A stretch of 64,000 nt of DNA from Pseudomonadota bacterium (GTDB lineage: Bacteria; Pseudomonadota; Gammaproteobacteria; Steroidobacterales; Steroidobacteraceae), in NCBI GenBank assembly GCA_023391815.1, contig JAEWAF010000043.1:194684-258683 (forward strand), given 5' to 3'. Below the pieces are notes generated by a model. That model had not been told where the DNA came from. It saw only the letters and a list, made by a program, of their open reading frames with translations, and did no database searches. A program made the translations under genes and the position numbers. Within the stretch, counting starts at the first letter, position 1. Each line of letters opens with the position of its first letter. Positions 53,293 through 60,956 of this stretch are shown here, in pieces.

Positions 53293-54306
53293 TCAATACA
53301 GCGCGTCGTGATCGCTTCCGCTGGCATGCGCGGCGGACTGGCCCGCCTCCATGAAGTCCTCGCTCGACACGGGATGGCCGCCCAACCCGATCGGCATCAT
53401 GTGCGATAACGCGTCCAGCTTGAACAAGTCCGGCTGTCGCTTCCGATACGAGGTGATGGTCTTGGAGAGCGTCGACGACACGCGCCCGAGGTAACGAGAA
53501 ATTTCCGCCAGGGTGGCGATTCCTCGCACGGTCGTGTGCCACGCGATCACCGCTCGCGCGAGCGCTAACCGTCGCAGCCGAGACTTCGACAGTACGTCCT
53601 CGCGCGTCACATCCAGCATCCGGCAGACATCGTGAATGATCTGATCCGGCGTCATGCGCGTCGAACGCTTCGGCCGATGACCGGCCGCCTCCGCCAGCTC
53701 GGGACCGCCGAGAATGCCGGGCGTCTTGGGCATGCCTCGTTCCACCAACTTCACCGACTCCGGCGTCGGCGCCTCAGCCATCAATCGCTGGTAAGCCTCG
53801 ACCTGCTCGTCGCGCTTGCCCAGCAGTCGTCGAGCGGTACCGCAGTGGAGCCAGGGCACTTCCCGCGCATTCGTGTATGCATGATGACTGGAGTACGCGA
53901 ATTCCTCCGGTCGATCCGCCAGCCCCTTCAGCACCGGCACGTAATGGATGTAGTGGATCAAGCTCGTGAGATAGCTCTTCGGATCGATGATCACCGAGTC
54001 ATAACGAACTTGAAACAAGTGACCGCGCTCACCGAGCCTGCGTTGAATACCGCGCGCATAGCGGCTCTTCACCCACTGCATGAAATGTCCCAGCGAGATC
54101 TCGTCGATCTGCACGGCCAGATATATGGCTTCGGTGGTCCAGCAGTAGGCGTGCAATCGCGCACCGGTACTGCGCAAGGCCGCCTGGAGCACGGACTCGA
54201 ACAGCTCATAGTCCTCGGGCTGAGAAAATATCGGACGCTGCTTGGTGCCGCGTTGGACGACATGATAAGTGCCGCCAGGAATGTGGATCCGTCGGCGATA
54301 TGACAT
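53293..54306 (-). CDS. RAYT/Y1-transposase-like protein lacking HUH histidines, with DnaA-like HTH
   Basis: This 337-residue protein keeps the Y1 transposase scaffold: RRRIHIPGGTYHVVQRGTKQ, LHAYCWTT, GHFMQWVKSRYARGIQRR, GHLFQVRYDSVIID and HYIHYVPV, which includes the candidate catalytic tyrosine. Where active relatives have MPNHxHLLVQ, this one reads TTEAIYLAVQ, so both metal-binding histidines of the HUH motif are lost. The C-terminal part (TPDQIIHDVCRMLDVTREDV, RYLGRVSSTLSKTITSYRKR) resembles the DnaA C-terminal DNA-binding domain. It has no insertion-sequence ends. It is probably a domesticated DNA-binding protein; function unknown. Confidence 0.83.
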   Translation of the reverse strand: MSYRRRIHIPGGTYHVVQRGTKQRPIFSQPEDYELFESVLQAALRSTGARLHAYCWTTEAIYLAVQIDEISLGHFMQWVKSRYARGIQRRLGERGHLFQVRYDSVIIDPKSYLTSLIHYIHYVPVLKGLADRPEEFAYSSHHAYTNAREVPWLHCGTARRLLGKRDEQVEAYQRLMAEAPTPESVKLVERGMPKTPGILGGPELAEAAGHRPKRSTRMTPDQIIHDVCRMLDVTREDVLSKSRLRRLALARAVIAWHTTVRGIATLAEISRYLGRVSSTLSKTITSYRKRQPDLFKLDALSHMMPIGLGGHPVSSEDFMEAGQSAAHASGSDHDALY

Positions 54307-54715
54307 TGTTTACTCTCCGTTCAGAAGCAAAATCAACCCTGCGCAGCTCGTCGTGTTTCGAGCCTGAAGTTGCAAGTGCTTTGTTGTGCGAATCGGAGGC
54401 GGAGCTTCCATCGCCGTTGTTGCTATTGATATGACATCGACTGAAAGCCACGCGCGGCGCGCGTTGTGCCGGAGTCTCACAGCAAGGTTATTTGCTTTTC
54501 CCCCGAGCGTCGCGGGAGCGCGCGATGCTGAGCTTCGCCGAATGACGCGATCGTCGGCCCTTGCAGCGTGAACTATCGCTCGACTCGCGAGTAAACAATC
54601 GAACGTCTGCGCACGTCGATGTCGGCGAGCGACACGACACCCCTCGATTCGGTGTCGGCGGTAACCCGCTCTACATTACGAAGCTTGCGCGAAGCGCGCC
54701 GTCTGACACGGACTG
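54307..54715. other. Intergenic region with no clear gene
   Basis: These 409 bases lie upstream of the RAYT-like gene and downstream of the RpiR-type gene, both minus strand. I see small palindromes such as acgcgc-ggc-gcgcgt (54450-54464) but no repeated REP units and no convincing coding frame. The stretch should contain the RAYT promoter. Confidence 0.4.
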
Positions 54716-54720
54716 TCAGA
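54702..54720 (-). terminator. Short hairpin at the end of the RpiR-type gene
   Basis: tctgac (54702-54707) and gtcaga (54715-54720) form a 6-base stem around 7 bases that includes the stop codon. No T-run follows, so termination here would be weak. Confidence 0.3.
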
Positions 54721-55564
54721 GTTTCGGATCGAGCAGGTGTTGGACGTGCTCGAGATTGGTATTGAATTGTTCCAGCCGATCCCCGTCGCACATGAGCACG
54801 AACACCTGATCGAGCAGGTGCTGAAGTGCCGATTGATAGAGCAGCGGCTGAATGTGGGAGCGCTCATCGTGCGCCGACACCAGCAACGTGGCATCGGCGT
54901 GCGCACGCAATGGATTGGAGGTATGTCGCGTGACAGAGACGATCTTGCCTTGCCGATCGCGAAACTGACGGCACAGCTGGTTGAGCGCCGCGTGCTGTCC
55001 GTGCTCGCAGAAAACCATCAACACGTCGCTTCGATCGGCCGCCGAGATACTCGCGGTCATCGGCACCGCGTCCGTGTGATGCACGACCAAAGTGCCAAGC
55101 AATGCCAGCCGCTGGGCGAATGCTTCGGCGGCAACACCGTCCTCGCCGAACCCGATGCAAAATACTTTCCCCGCGCGACTCAACAAGGCGGAGATCTCAC
55201 CAAGCGTGCCGGCGTCGTTGATCAGCCGTGTCTCCTCTTCGGCGCGAGACTTGCTCTGCCACAAGGTTTCGGCGAGGGACTCCCGACTCGCGCTACGAGT
55301 CGATTTGGCGGCCGCTTTCACCGGCACATCGCTGCCGCGAGCGACCGCTTCGCCGATGGAATATTTCAGATCGGGATAGCCCTTGAAGCCCAGCTTCTGG
55401 CTGAACTTCACCACGCTCGACTGACTGATCTGGAGCGCGTCGGCGAGCTGCTGCGAGGAGTAGTCGCGCAACAGGTGGGCATTCTCGAGCATGAAGTCGG
55501 CGATGCGACGCTCGATCGCCGACATCTGGTCCCGCTCCGCCCGGATCTTGAGGAGAGAGGACAT
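54716..55564 (-). CDS. RpiR/MurR-family transcriptional regulator
   Basis: The ATG at 55564 lies 4 bases after the epimerase stop; an earlier start at 55618 would overlap it. The 282-residue protein has an N-terminal HTH_6 domain (ERRIADFMLENAHLLRDYSS, SQQLADALQISQSSVVKFSQ, KLGFKGYPDLKYSI) and a C-terminal SIS domain (AGKVFCIGFGEDGVAAEAFA, DRSDVLMVFCEHGQ). SIS-domain regulators bind phosphosugars, for example MurNAc-6-phosphate in MurR. Being last in a murein-peptide operon, it probably controls it; a candidate operator is at 59292-59324. Confidence 0.88.
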   Translation of the reverse strand: MSSLLKIRAERDQMSAIERRIADFMLENAHLLRDYSSQQLADALQISQSSVVKFSQKLGFKGYPDLKYSIGEAVARGSDVPVKAAAKSTRSASRESLAETLWQSKSRAEEETRLINDAGTLGEISALLSRAGKVFCIGFGEDGVAAEAFAQRLALLGTLVVHHTDAVPMTASISAADRSDVLMVFCEHGQHAALNQLCRQFRDRQGKIVSVTRHTSNPLRAHADATLLVSAHDERSHIQPLLYQSALQHLLDQVFVLMCDGDRLEQFNTNLEHVQHLLDPKL

Positions 55565-55568
55565 CGGT

Positions 55569-56660
55569 TCAGAGCCTCTGCAAGCCCCGGATCTCGCGAA
55601 TGCCCAAGCCCGGTGCATCGGTGATGGAAATCTCCGATTCGTTGAAAATCACGCCACCGTCGACCGGGTTGAACGCGCACAGCGAAGGACCATCGAGGTC
55701 TACCTTCGTGATCACATTGGCCTTGGCGACGGCCAGATGAACCGCGGCGGCCACGCTGATGCTGGTCTCGATCATGCACCCGATCATACATTCGATGCCA
55801 TGAAGCGCGGCGATGTCGGCGATGTGGATCGCGCTGGAGATGCCGCCGGTCTTCATGAGCTTGATGTTGATGATGTCCGCCGCGCGCATTCGGATCAGCT
55901 CGATCACCTGCGTCGGGCCGAACACACTCTCGTCCGCCATGATGGGCGTGTGCACGCGTTCCGTGACATATCGCATGCCATCCAGGTCCTGCGCCTTGAC
56001 GGGCTGCTCCACCAGCTCCAGCTTGACGCCCGCATCCTCTAGCGTCTGCAACGCATAGACCGCTTGCTTCGCCGTCCAGCCCTGGTTGGCATCCAACCTG
56101 AGCAGCGCCCGATCTTCGACCGCGGCATAGATCGCCTTGATGCGCTCGATGTCGACGCCGATGTCCTTGCCCACTTTGATCTTCAGCGCTTCGAAACCGC
56201 GCTCCACCGCCTGGATGGAGTCGGCGACCATCTTGTCGATGTAGTCGACGCTGATCGTGATGTCGGTGGTCACCACCGGATCGCCGCCGCCCAGCATCTT
56301 GTAGAGCGGCGCGTTGTAGAGCTGCCCGAACAAATCATAGACCGCGATCTCGACCGCGGCCTTGGCGCTGGAATTCTTCTCCAGCGACGTTTGGATCAGC
56401 TGGGTGATGCGATTGAGGTTGGCCACGTCCTGTCCTATCAGGCGCGGCGCGATGAACTTGGCGATGGCCTCGACGATCGAGCCGTGCGTGTCGCCCGTGA
56501 TGACGGCGGTTGCCGGGGCTTCTCCGTAACCGATATTGCCGGTGTCGGTGTGGATCTCGACGACGATATCTTCCACCACCTCGACGGTGCGCAGCGCCGT
56601 CTTGAACGGAGTTTTCAGCGGCACGCGCAACATGCCATATCGAATCTCAGTGATCTTCAT
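55569..56660 (-). CDS. L-Ala-D/L-Glu dipeptide epimerase (enolase superfamily)
   Basis: This 363-residue enzyme has the muconate-lactonizing subgroup residues: the Lys160/Lys162 pair in LKIKVG, metal ligands Asp190 (LRLDANQGW), Glu218 (LVEQP) and Asp243 (ADES), and the second catalytic Lys267 (NIKLMKTGG). Asp321 and Asp323 (VDLDGP) form the DxD motif that binds the dipeptide amino group in Ala-Glu epimerases. It converts L-Ala-D-Glu from murein into L-Ala-L-Glu. It lies 25 bases after the NlpC/P60 gene, whose product would make the substrate. Confidence 0.9.
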   Translation of the reverse strand: MKITEIRYGMLRVPLKTPFKTALRTVEVVEDIVVEIHTDTGNIGYGEAPATAVITGDTHGSIVEAIAKFIAPRLIGQDVANLNRITQLIQTSLEKNSSAKAAVEIAVYDLFGQLYNAPLYKMLGGGDPVVTTDITISVDYIDKMVADSIQAVERGFEALKIKVGKDIGVDIERIKAIYAAVEDRALLRLDANQGWTAKQAVYALQTLEDAGVKLELVEQPVKAQDLDGMRYVTERVHTPIMADESVFGPTQVIELIRMRAADIINIKLMKTGGISSAIHIADIAALHGIECMIGCMIETSISVAAAVHLAVAKANVITKVDLDGPSLCAFNPVDGGVIFNESEISITDAPGLGIREIRGLQRL

Positions 56661-56685
56661 GATGTTCTCGAGGATGGTCCGCCGC

Positions 56686-58077
56686 TCAGCGGATTCTCTG
56701 GATGCTGTACACGCGATCGATCAGGGGTCGGCCGTCGCTCGACAGCAGCGGCAGCAACGGTGTGACCGAGACACCGTTCAACCTGGCACGCTCGATATCG
56801 CCCGCGCCGCGGCGGAAGCTGATGCCGGTCGTATCGTGAATGATGTAAGGCTCGCCATTCTCATGACCGATCACCATCATGACGTGGCCTGGAATATAAA
56901 TAAGATCGCCGACCTGAGCTTCGCGCAGCAATTTCAGCCGCGCTTCGTGATCGTCGGCATCGGTAAGATCGATACGATTGAGCGCGGGACTGACACCTTG
57001 ATCGCGCGTGTTGCGAGGCAGTTGAACACCAAAGCTTCGATACACTTCCGAGACGAAGCCGCTGCAATCCCGCGCATCGTAGGAATGCCCCCAGCCGTAG
57101 CGCTCGCCAAGGAACTTGAAGCCCTGGCGAACGATGTTTGCACGCGTCAGCGGCAGATAGTCGCCATCGACCTCTTGGGTCTTGGGTAGCAGCGCCGGTG
57201 CGAATTGCAACGAACCGTCGGCGGTGCGGTACGGAAGCTCGATGACATGAGCGGTATAGGGATGCTGACCGTTGACGGGCGTTTCAATAGGCCAGTCCGG
57301 GACGAGCGGCACTCGCGCGCCCATCTCGAGCTGCAGGCTGGACAGCTCCGGACGCTCCGGCGTGAAGACGGTGTGCGCCTTCGCGCCGGTGATGACGATG
57401 TACGGAGACTTGTTTGCGTAGGCGAAGATGCGGTCACGGCTCCCTTCGGCGACTGCGCTCTTCTCTATCCACGCGCTGTAGAGCGCACTGACAACGAACA
57501 GCCATTCACCGTCGCGACTGGTGTGCGCGATCGCCACGGGCGTTCCTGGAAACAGCGCGCTTTCCTGAAAACGATCGATGTCCGTGTCGTCGGTATTGGA
57601 AAACACCCTCGCGCGCGTGGGGAACGTCCGAAGATCGGCACGTCGAACGACCATGCCATAGCGAGTGGTTTGAGTAGCGGGAAGGCTGTTGAGATTCAAC
57701 GTCGCCATCCACTCATCGAGCTGTTGCGCCCTGACCTCCCGCCCTTGTTCGTCATAGAGCGTGCGCGTAGGCCGAGCCGACAAGGCTTCGATCCAGGTGC
57801 GCACCTGCGTGGCCGAAAGCGACGCCGGCAGCTGTTCCAGATCCCGCACGGAGCGATCAGTTTGCTTCAGCCGCTCGTTTTGCCGAGCGATGGCTGCGGT
57901 ATCGAGCACGACGGCATTGGCACGCGGCGCGCGCCGGGCCCAATACTCCGCCGTGAGATGAGTGGGCTCCACACCGATGACTCCGATCGGTCCACCGACT
58001 CCAGCCTGCTCACGAGGTACGCTAGCACAGCCCGCGATCAGGACGATCAGCCACAATCCGAGTGCACGCTTGAGCAT
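56686..58077 (-). CDS. NlpC/P60 (C40) peptidase lipoprotein with SH3-like domains
   Basis: I use the ATG at 58077, which overlaps the permease stop (TGATG); the frame runs further upstream but reads antisense-like sequence across the permease gene. The 463-residue protein has a lipobox LIAGC (Cys17), two SH3-like regions (~residues 135-300) and a C-terminal NlpC/P60 domain with Cys338 (DARDCSGFVSEVY) and His398 (YIPGHVMMVIGH), plus IIHDTTG. It is expected to cut the D-Glu to diamino acid bond of murein peptides in the periplasm, yielding L-Ala-D-Glu for the epimerase. Confidence 0.93.
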   Translation of the reverse strand: MLKRALGLWLIVLIAGCASVPREQAGVGGPIGVIGVEPTHLTAEYWARRAPRANAVVLDTAAIARQNERLKQTDRSVRDLEQLPASLSATQVRTWIEALSARPTRTLYDEQGREVRAQQLDEWMATLNLNSLPATQTTRYGMVVRRADLRTFPTRARVFSNTDDTDIDRFQESALFPGTPVAIAHTSRDGEWLFVVSALYSAWIEKSAVAEGSRDRIFAYANKSPYIVITGAKAHTVFTPERPELSSLQLEMGARVPLVPDWPIETPVNGQHPYTAHVIELPYRTADGSLQFAPALLPKTQEVDGDYLPLTRANIVRQGFKFLGERYGWGHSYDARDCSGFVSEVYRSFGVQLPRNTRDQGVSPALNRIDLTDADDHEARLKLLREAQVGDLIYIPGHVMMVIGHENGEPYIIHDTTGISFRRGAGDIERARLNGVSVTPLLPLLSSDGRPLIDRVYSIQRIR

Positions 58078-59243
58078 CAGCCCGCTCCCATCGGGGCCAG
58101 CGACGACAACACGCTCGCCATGAACAATCCCATGCCCGTCCCCAGAATGAGCCCCAACATCGCCAGCAGGACCGCGATCGGCACCAGCACCGGGGAATAA
58201 GTCGCCGCCAACACCGGCGCCGAGGCGACGCCGCCGATCTGTGCGAGCGATGAAATGCCGCACAGATACAAATCGAAACGGAACACTCTCGCCAGAATCG
58301 CAAGGATGCCGATGTGCAATACCATCGTGACGAAGCCGCATAAGATAAAGAGCGGCGCCGACGCGAGGCCGTGGAAGTTGCTCTGTGAAGCGAGGACCGC
58401 CACAAGCAATGCCAACAGAGCGGAGCCCATCGGTGCCGGCCCGGGGATGCGGGCCAGCGGCGTGCGAGCAATCACCAGACCGGCGACGGTGGCGAGCAGC
58501 ACCGTCCAGGACGTTTGCGTGAGCATCGTCGAGGTCGGCATCGAGGTCGCCAGTCGTGCCGAGCCCAGCCCGACGAGCATGGCGAGCCCCAACCACAGCA
58601 GAATATTTCCAACGTCCGCGGGGCCCGTCGATGCGACCGCCGACAGCTGTGGATATTCGCGACCGCTTCGATCGGCGCCCGTCCATCGATTGAAGCGTGG
58701 CGCGAGGGCGCCCGTCGAGAACAGCACCAGCACCCACAGCGAATAACAAAGGGCATCGGCCAGCAGCACCGAGGGCAAAGCGCTCTCGGACAAACCGATC
58801 ACCTGCTTGACGGCCACGAGATTCGCCGAGCCCCCCGTCCAGGTCGCGCTCAAGGCCGCCAGCATCTTCCACCCTTCCGCAGGCAGCACCGTCCGAAACA
58901 GCAGATAGACCAGCATGATCGCCAACAGGATGCTCGCCATGGCGCACGCGAAGACCGCCAGCACTCGGGGCCCGACGGCGAGAATCGCCCGCACATCGCA
59001 CGTCACCATCAACAGAAACAGCAATGCGGGCAGCAGCTGCGAAGTCAGCGTTCGTTGCGCGCCTTGAATCTCAGGCGTGGCGGACCACAGCCCGCCGACC
59101 GCCAGCGCGGTGACGAATAAATAAGTCCAGACGATGGGCGGCAACACAGTGAACACCCGCCATCGGAAACGCTTTTCCAGCGACGGGAACACGCCCGCGG
59201 CGAGCGGCATGAGCGCCAGATAGGGCCAGACCGTCTCGATCAT
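58077..59243 (-). CDS. DUF819 family permease
   Basis: This 388-residue protein has about ten to eleven membrane segments and the DUF819 signatures ATWTGGSANLVAVKQVIGLS and SSLAQIGGVASAPVLAATY, arranged as an inverted repeat. No biochemical role is settled for this family to my knowledge. Encoded first in the operon with a murein peptidase and an Ala-Glu epimerase, it is a candidate inner-membrane importer for L-Ala-D-Glu or related peptides; that is inference. Its start faces the transglutaminase-fold gene across 163 bases. Confidence 0.88.
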   Translation of the reverse strand: MIETVWPYLALMPLAAGVFPSLEKRFRWRVFTVLPPIVWTYLFVTALAVGGLWSATPEIQGAQRTLTSQLLPALLFLLMVTCDVRAILAVGPRVLAVFACAMASILLAIMLVYLLFRTVLPAEGWKMLAALSATWTGGSANLVAVKQVIGLSESALPSVLLADALCYSLWVLVLFSTGALAPRFNRWTGADRSGREYPQLSAVASTGPADVGNILLWLGLAMLVGLGSARLATSMPTSTMLTQTSWTVLLATVAGLVIARTPLARIPGPAPMGSALLALLVAVLASQSNFHGLASAPLFILCGFVTMVLHIGILAILARVFRFDLYLCGISSLAQIGGVASAPVLAATYSPVLVPIAVLLAMLGLILGTGMGLFMASVLSSLAPMGAG

Positions 59244-59291
59244 CGCAACTCGCGGCCAGTGCTGAGGCGAAGGGTTCGCATGGGCTCAGAA

Positions 59292-59324
59292 TATTCGCTT
59301 CTTCTTTGGTTTGAAGCAAGAATA
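59292..59324. promoter_or_regulatory. Inverted repeat, candidate operator of the murein-peptide locus
   Basis: tattcgcttc (59292-59301) and gaagc-aa-gaata (59313-59324) are imperfect inverted repeats around an 11-base centre. They lie in the 163-base divergent region, just upstream of the sigma-70-like -35 box at 59330. The SIS-domain regulator of the locus is a plausible ligand. Confidence 0.45.
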
Positions 59325-59329
59325 AATTA

Positions 59330-59358
59330 TTGACCGACACTTCGCAGCCGTGTTACAT
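59330..59358 (+). promoter_or_regulatory. Sigma-70-like promoter for the transglutaminase-fold/TonB operon
   Basis: TTGACC, a 17-base spacer, then TTACAT on the plus strand. It lies about 50 bases before the GTG at 59407 and directly follows the inverted repeat at 59292-59324. Confidence 0.5.
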
Positions 59359-59406
59359 CATTACTAACGCGCCCGAATCAACTGTCGCCGACGTGGACAC
59401 TCGCAA

Positions 59407-60926
59407 GTGACTGCTCGACTGCCTCTGCCATGCAAACGGGAAGCCCGCCTCCCGCTGCTCGCCACGCTGGTGATTTCAGTCGTCGTGATCGCATGCCCGA
59501 TCACCGCGCGCGCCGACGATGCCGTTGCCTCCTCATCGGGCGTTCGCGCCGTCGTGCAGCTGGTGGATGCCGGCGACTTCGCGGCCGCCGATAAAGCCAT
59601 CGAGAAAGCACTCCACTCCTCTTCGCTTTCGGCCGAGCAAGCTCGCGCCTTCGAGTTCGAACGCGAGCGCATGCGGCGCATCCTGCTCGATTTTAGCCTG
59701 ACGCCGACGGAGGCACAGGCCCGCGTCCGCAAACAAATCCCCGATCTCACCGATGCCGAGTTCGCCGCATGGGATCGCACGGGATTGCTCGAGTCGCGCG
59801 TGATCGACGGCCAAAAGAAATACTTCAAGCGCGCGCCCTCCAACTTGTTTCGCCTGAGCGCCGAAGCTCGTGCCCGCCGCACGCAGCCCGCACCGTTCAA
59901 CGACAGCCCGCTCGAAACACCCCACCCTCATCACAAAGAAGTGCTCGCGGAATCGACGGCGACGGGTAGCAGCTCCGTTGCGCCTCGGCGCGTGCGGATC
60001 ACGCAGTCCATCACTGTGAATGCCGATGCCGTCCCGGCCGGCGAAACCGTCCGCGCCTGGATCCCCTATCCGCGCCGGATCCCCGGCCAGCAGGAGAACC
60101 TTCAGTTCGTCAGCAGCTCGCCGGAGAAACATCAGCTCGCACCGGAGTCCGCCCTCCAGCGCACCGTGTACTTCGAGAAACCGGCCACGGCTTCCAAGCC
60201 GACGACCTTCTCCGTCACCTACGAGCTGACCATCTTCGGCCAGCACAAGCAGATTGATGCCGACAAAGTCGTCGCCGCGACGCCTTCAGCTGCTCTGGCG
60301 CCCTACATGGGCGAACGGCCGCCTCACATCGTGTTTACGGACGCCCTGCGTAAGTTCTCGCGGGACGTCGTCGGCAATGAAAAGAACCCTTATCGAATCG
60401 CACAGAAACTGTTCGCCGCCGTCGACCGCATTCCCTGGGCCGGCGCGCTCGAGTATTCGACGATCTCGAACATCAGCGAGTACGCGTTACACGCCGGTCA
60501 CGCCGATTGCGGACAGCAAACGCTGTTGCTCATGACCTTGCTTCGGTTGAACGGCATTCCAGCCCGCTGGCAATCCGGCTGGATCTTCTCCGATGGCGCG
60601 TACAACAACATGCACGACTGGGGATGGTTGTATCTCGCGCCTCATGGCTGGGTGCCGATGGATGTGACTTTCGGCCGCTTCGATTCCGGCGACGCCGCGC
60701 TCGATGACTTCTATCTCGGCTCGTTCGACGCCTACCGCGTGGTCTTCAACGACGACTACAGCCAGCCGTTTACGCCCGCCAAACAGCACTTCCGCTCCGA
60801 AACCGTCGACCTGCAACGCGGTGAGGTGGAGTGGCGCGGGGCAACCTTTATTTCGATCGCTGGGACTACGACTTCAAGGCAACGTTGCTGACGACACCGA
60901 AAGATTCCCACGGGCGAACGGATTGA
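59407..60926 (+). pseudogene. Secreted transglutaminase-fold protein, apparent frameshift at 60838-60841
   Basis: The frame from the GTG at 59407 stops at 60891 (494 residues). It has a signal peptide (core LATLVISVVVIACPITARA), a helical N-terminal region, and a transglutaminase-like domain with Cys368 (HADCGQQ), His403 (NNMHDWGW) and Asp419 (VPMDVTFG). After EVEWRG (residue 478) the frame turns to serine/threonine-rich residues. In the -1 frame the sequence continues as GNLYFDRWDYDFKA then TLLTTPKDSHGRTD, ending at 60926. That looks like the true C-terminus, so one G is probably missing from the run at 60838-60841. The catalytic domain is intact, so the protein may still work. It lies 30 bases before the TonB gene. 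Confidence 0.78.
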
Positions 60927-60956
60927 TTTAAACGATAACACTGGCCGGGAGGGTGT

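Noticed and set aside
56686..59001. A single 771-residue open frame covering the NlpC/P60 gene and most of the permease region
   Set aside because: The N-terminal ~308 residues are Arg/Gly-rich and lie in another frame over the clear DUF819 gene. The lipobox start at 58077 gives a normal lipoprotein.
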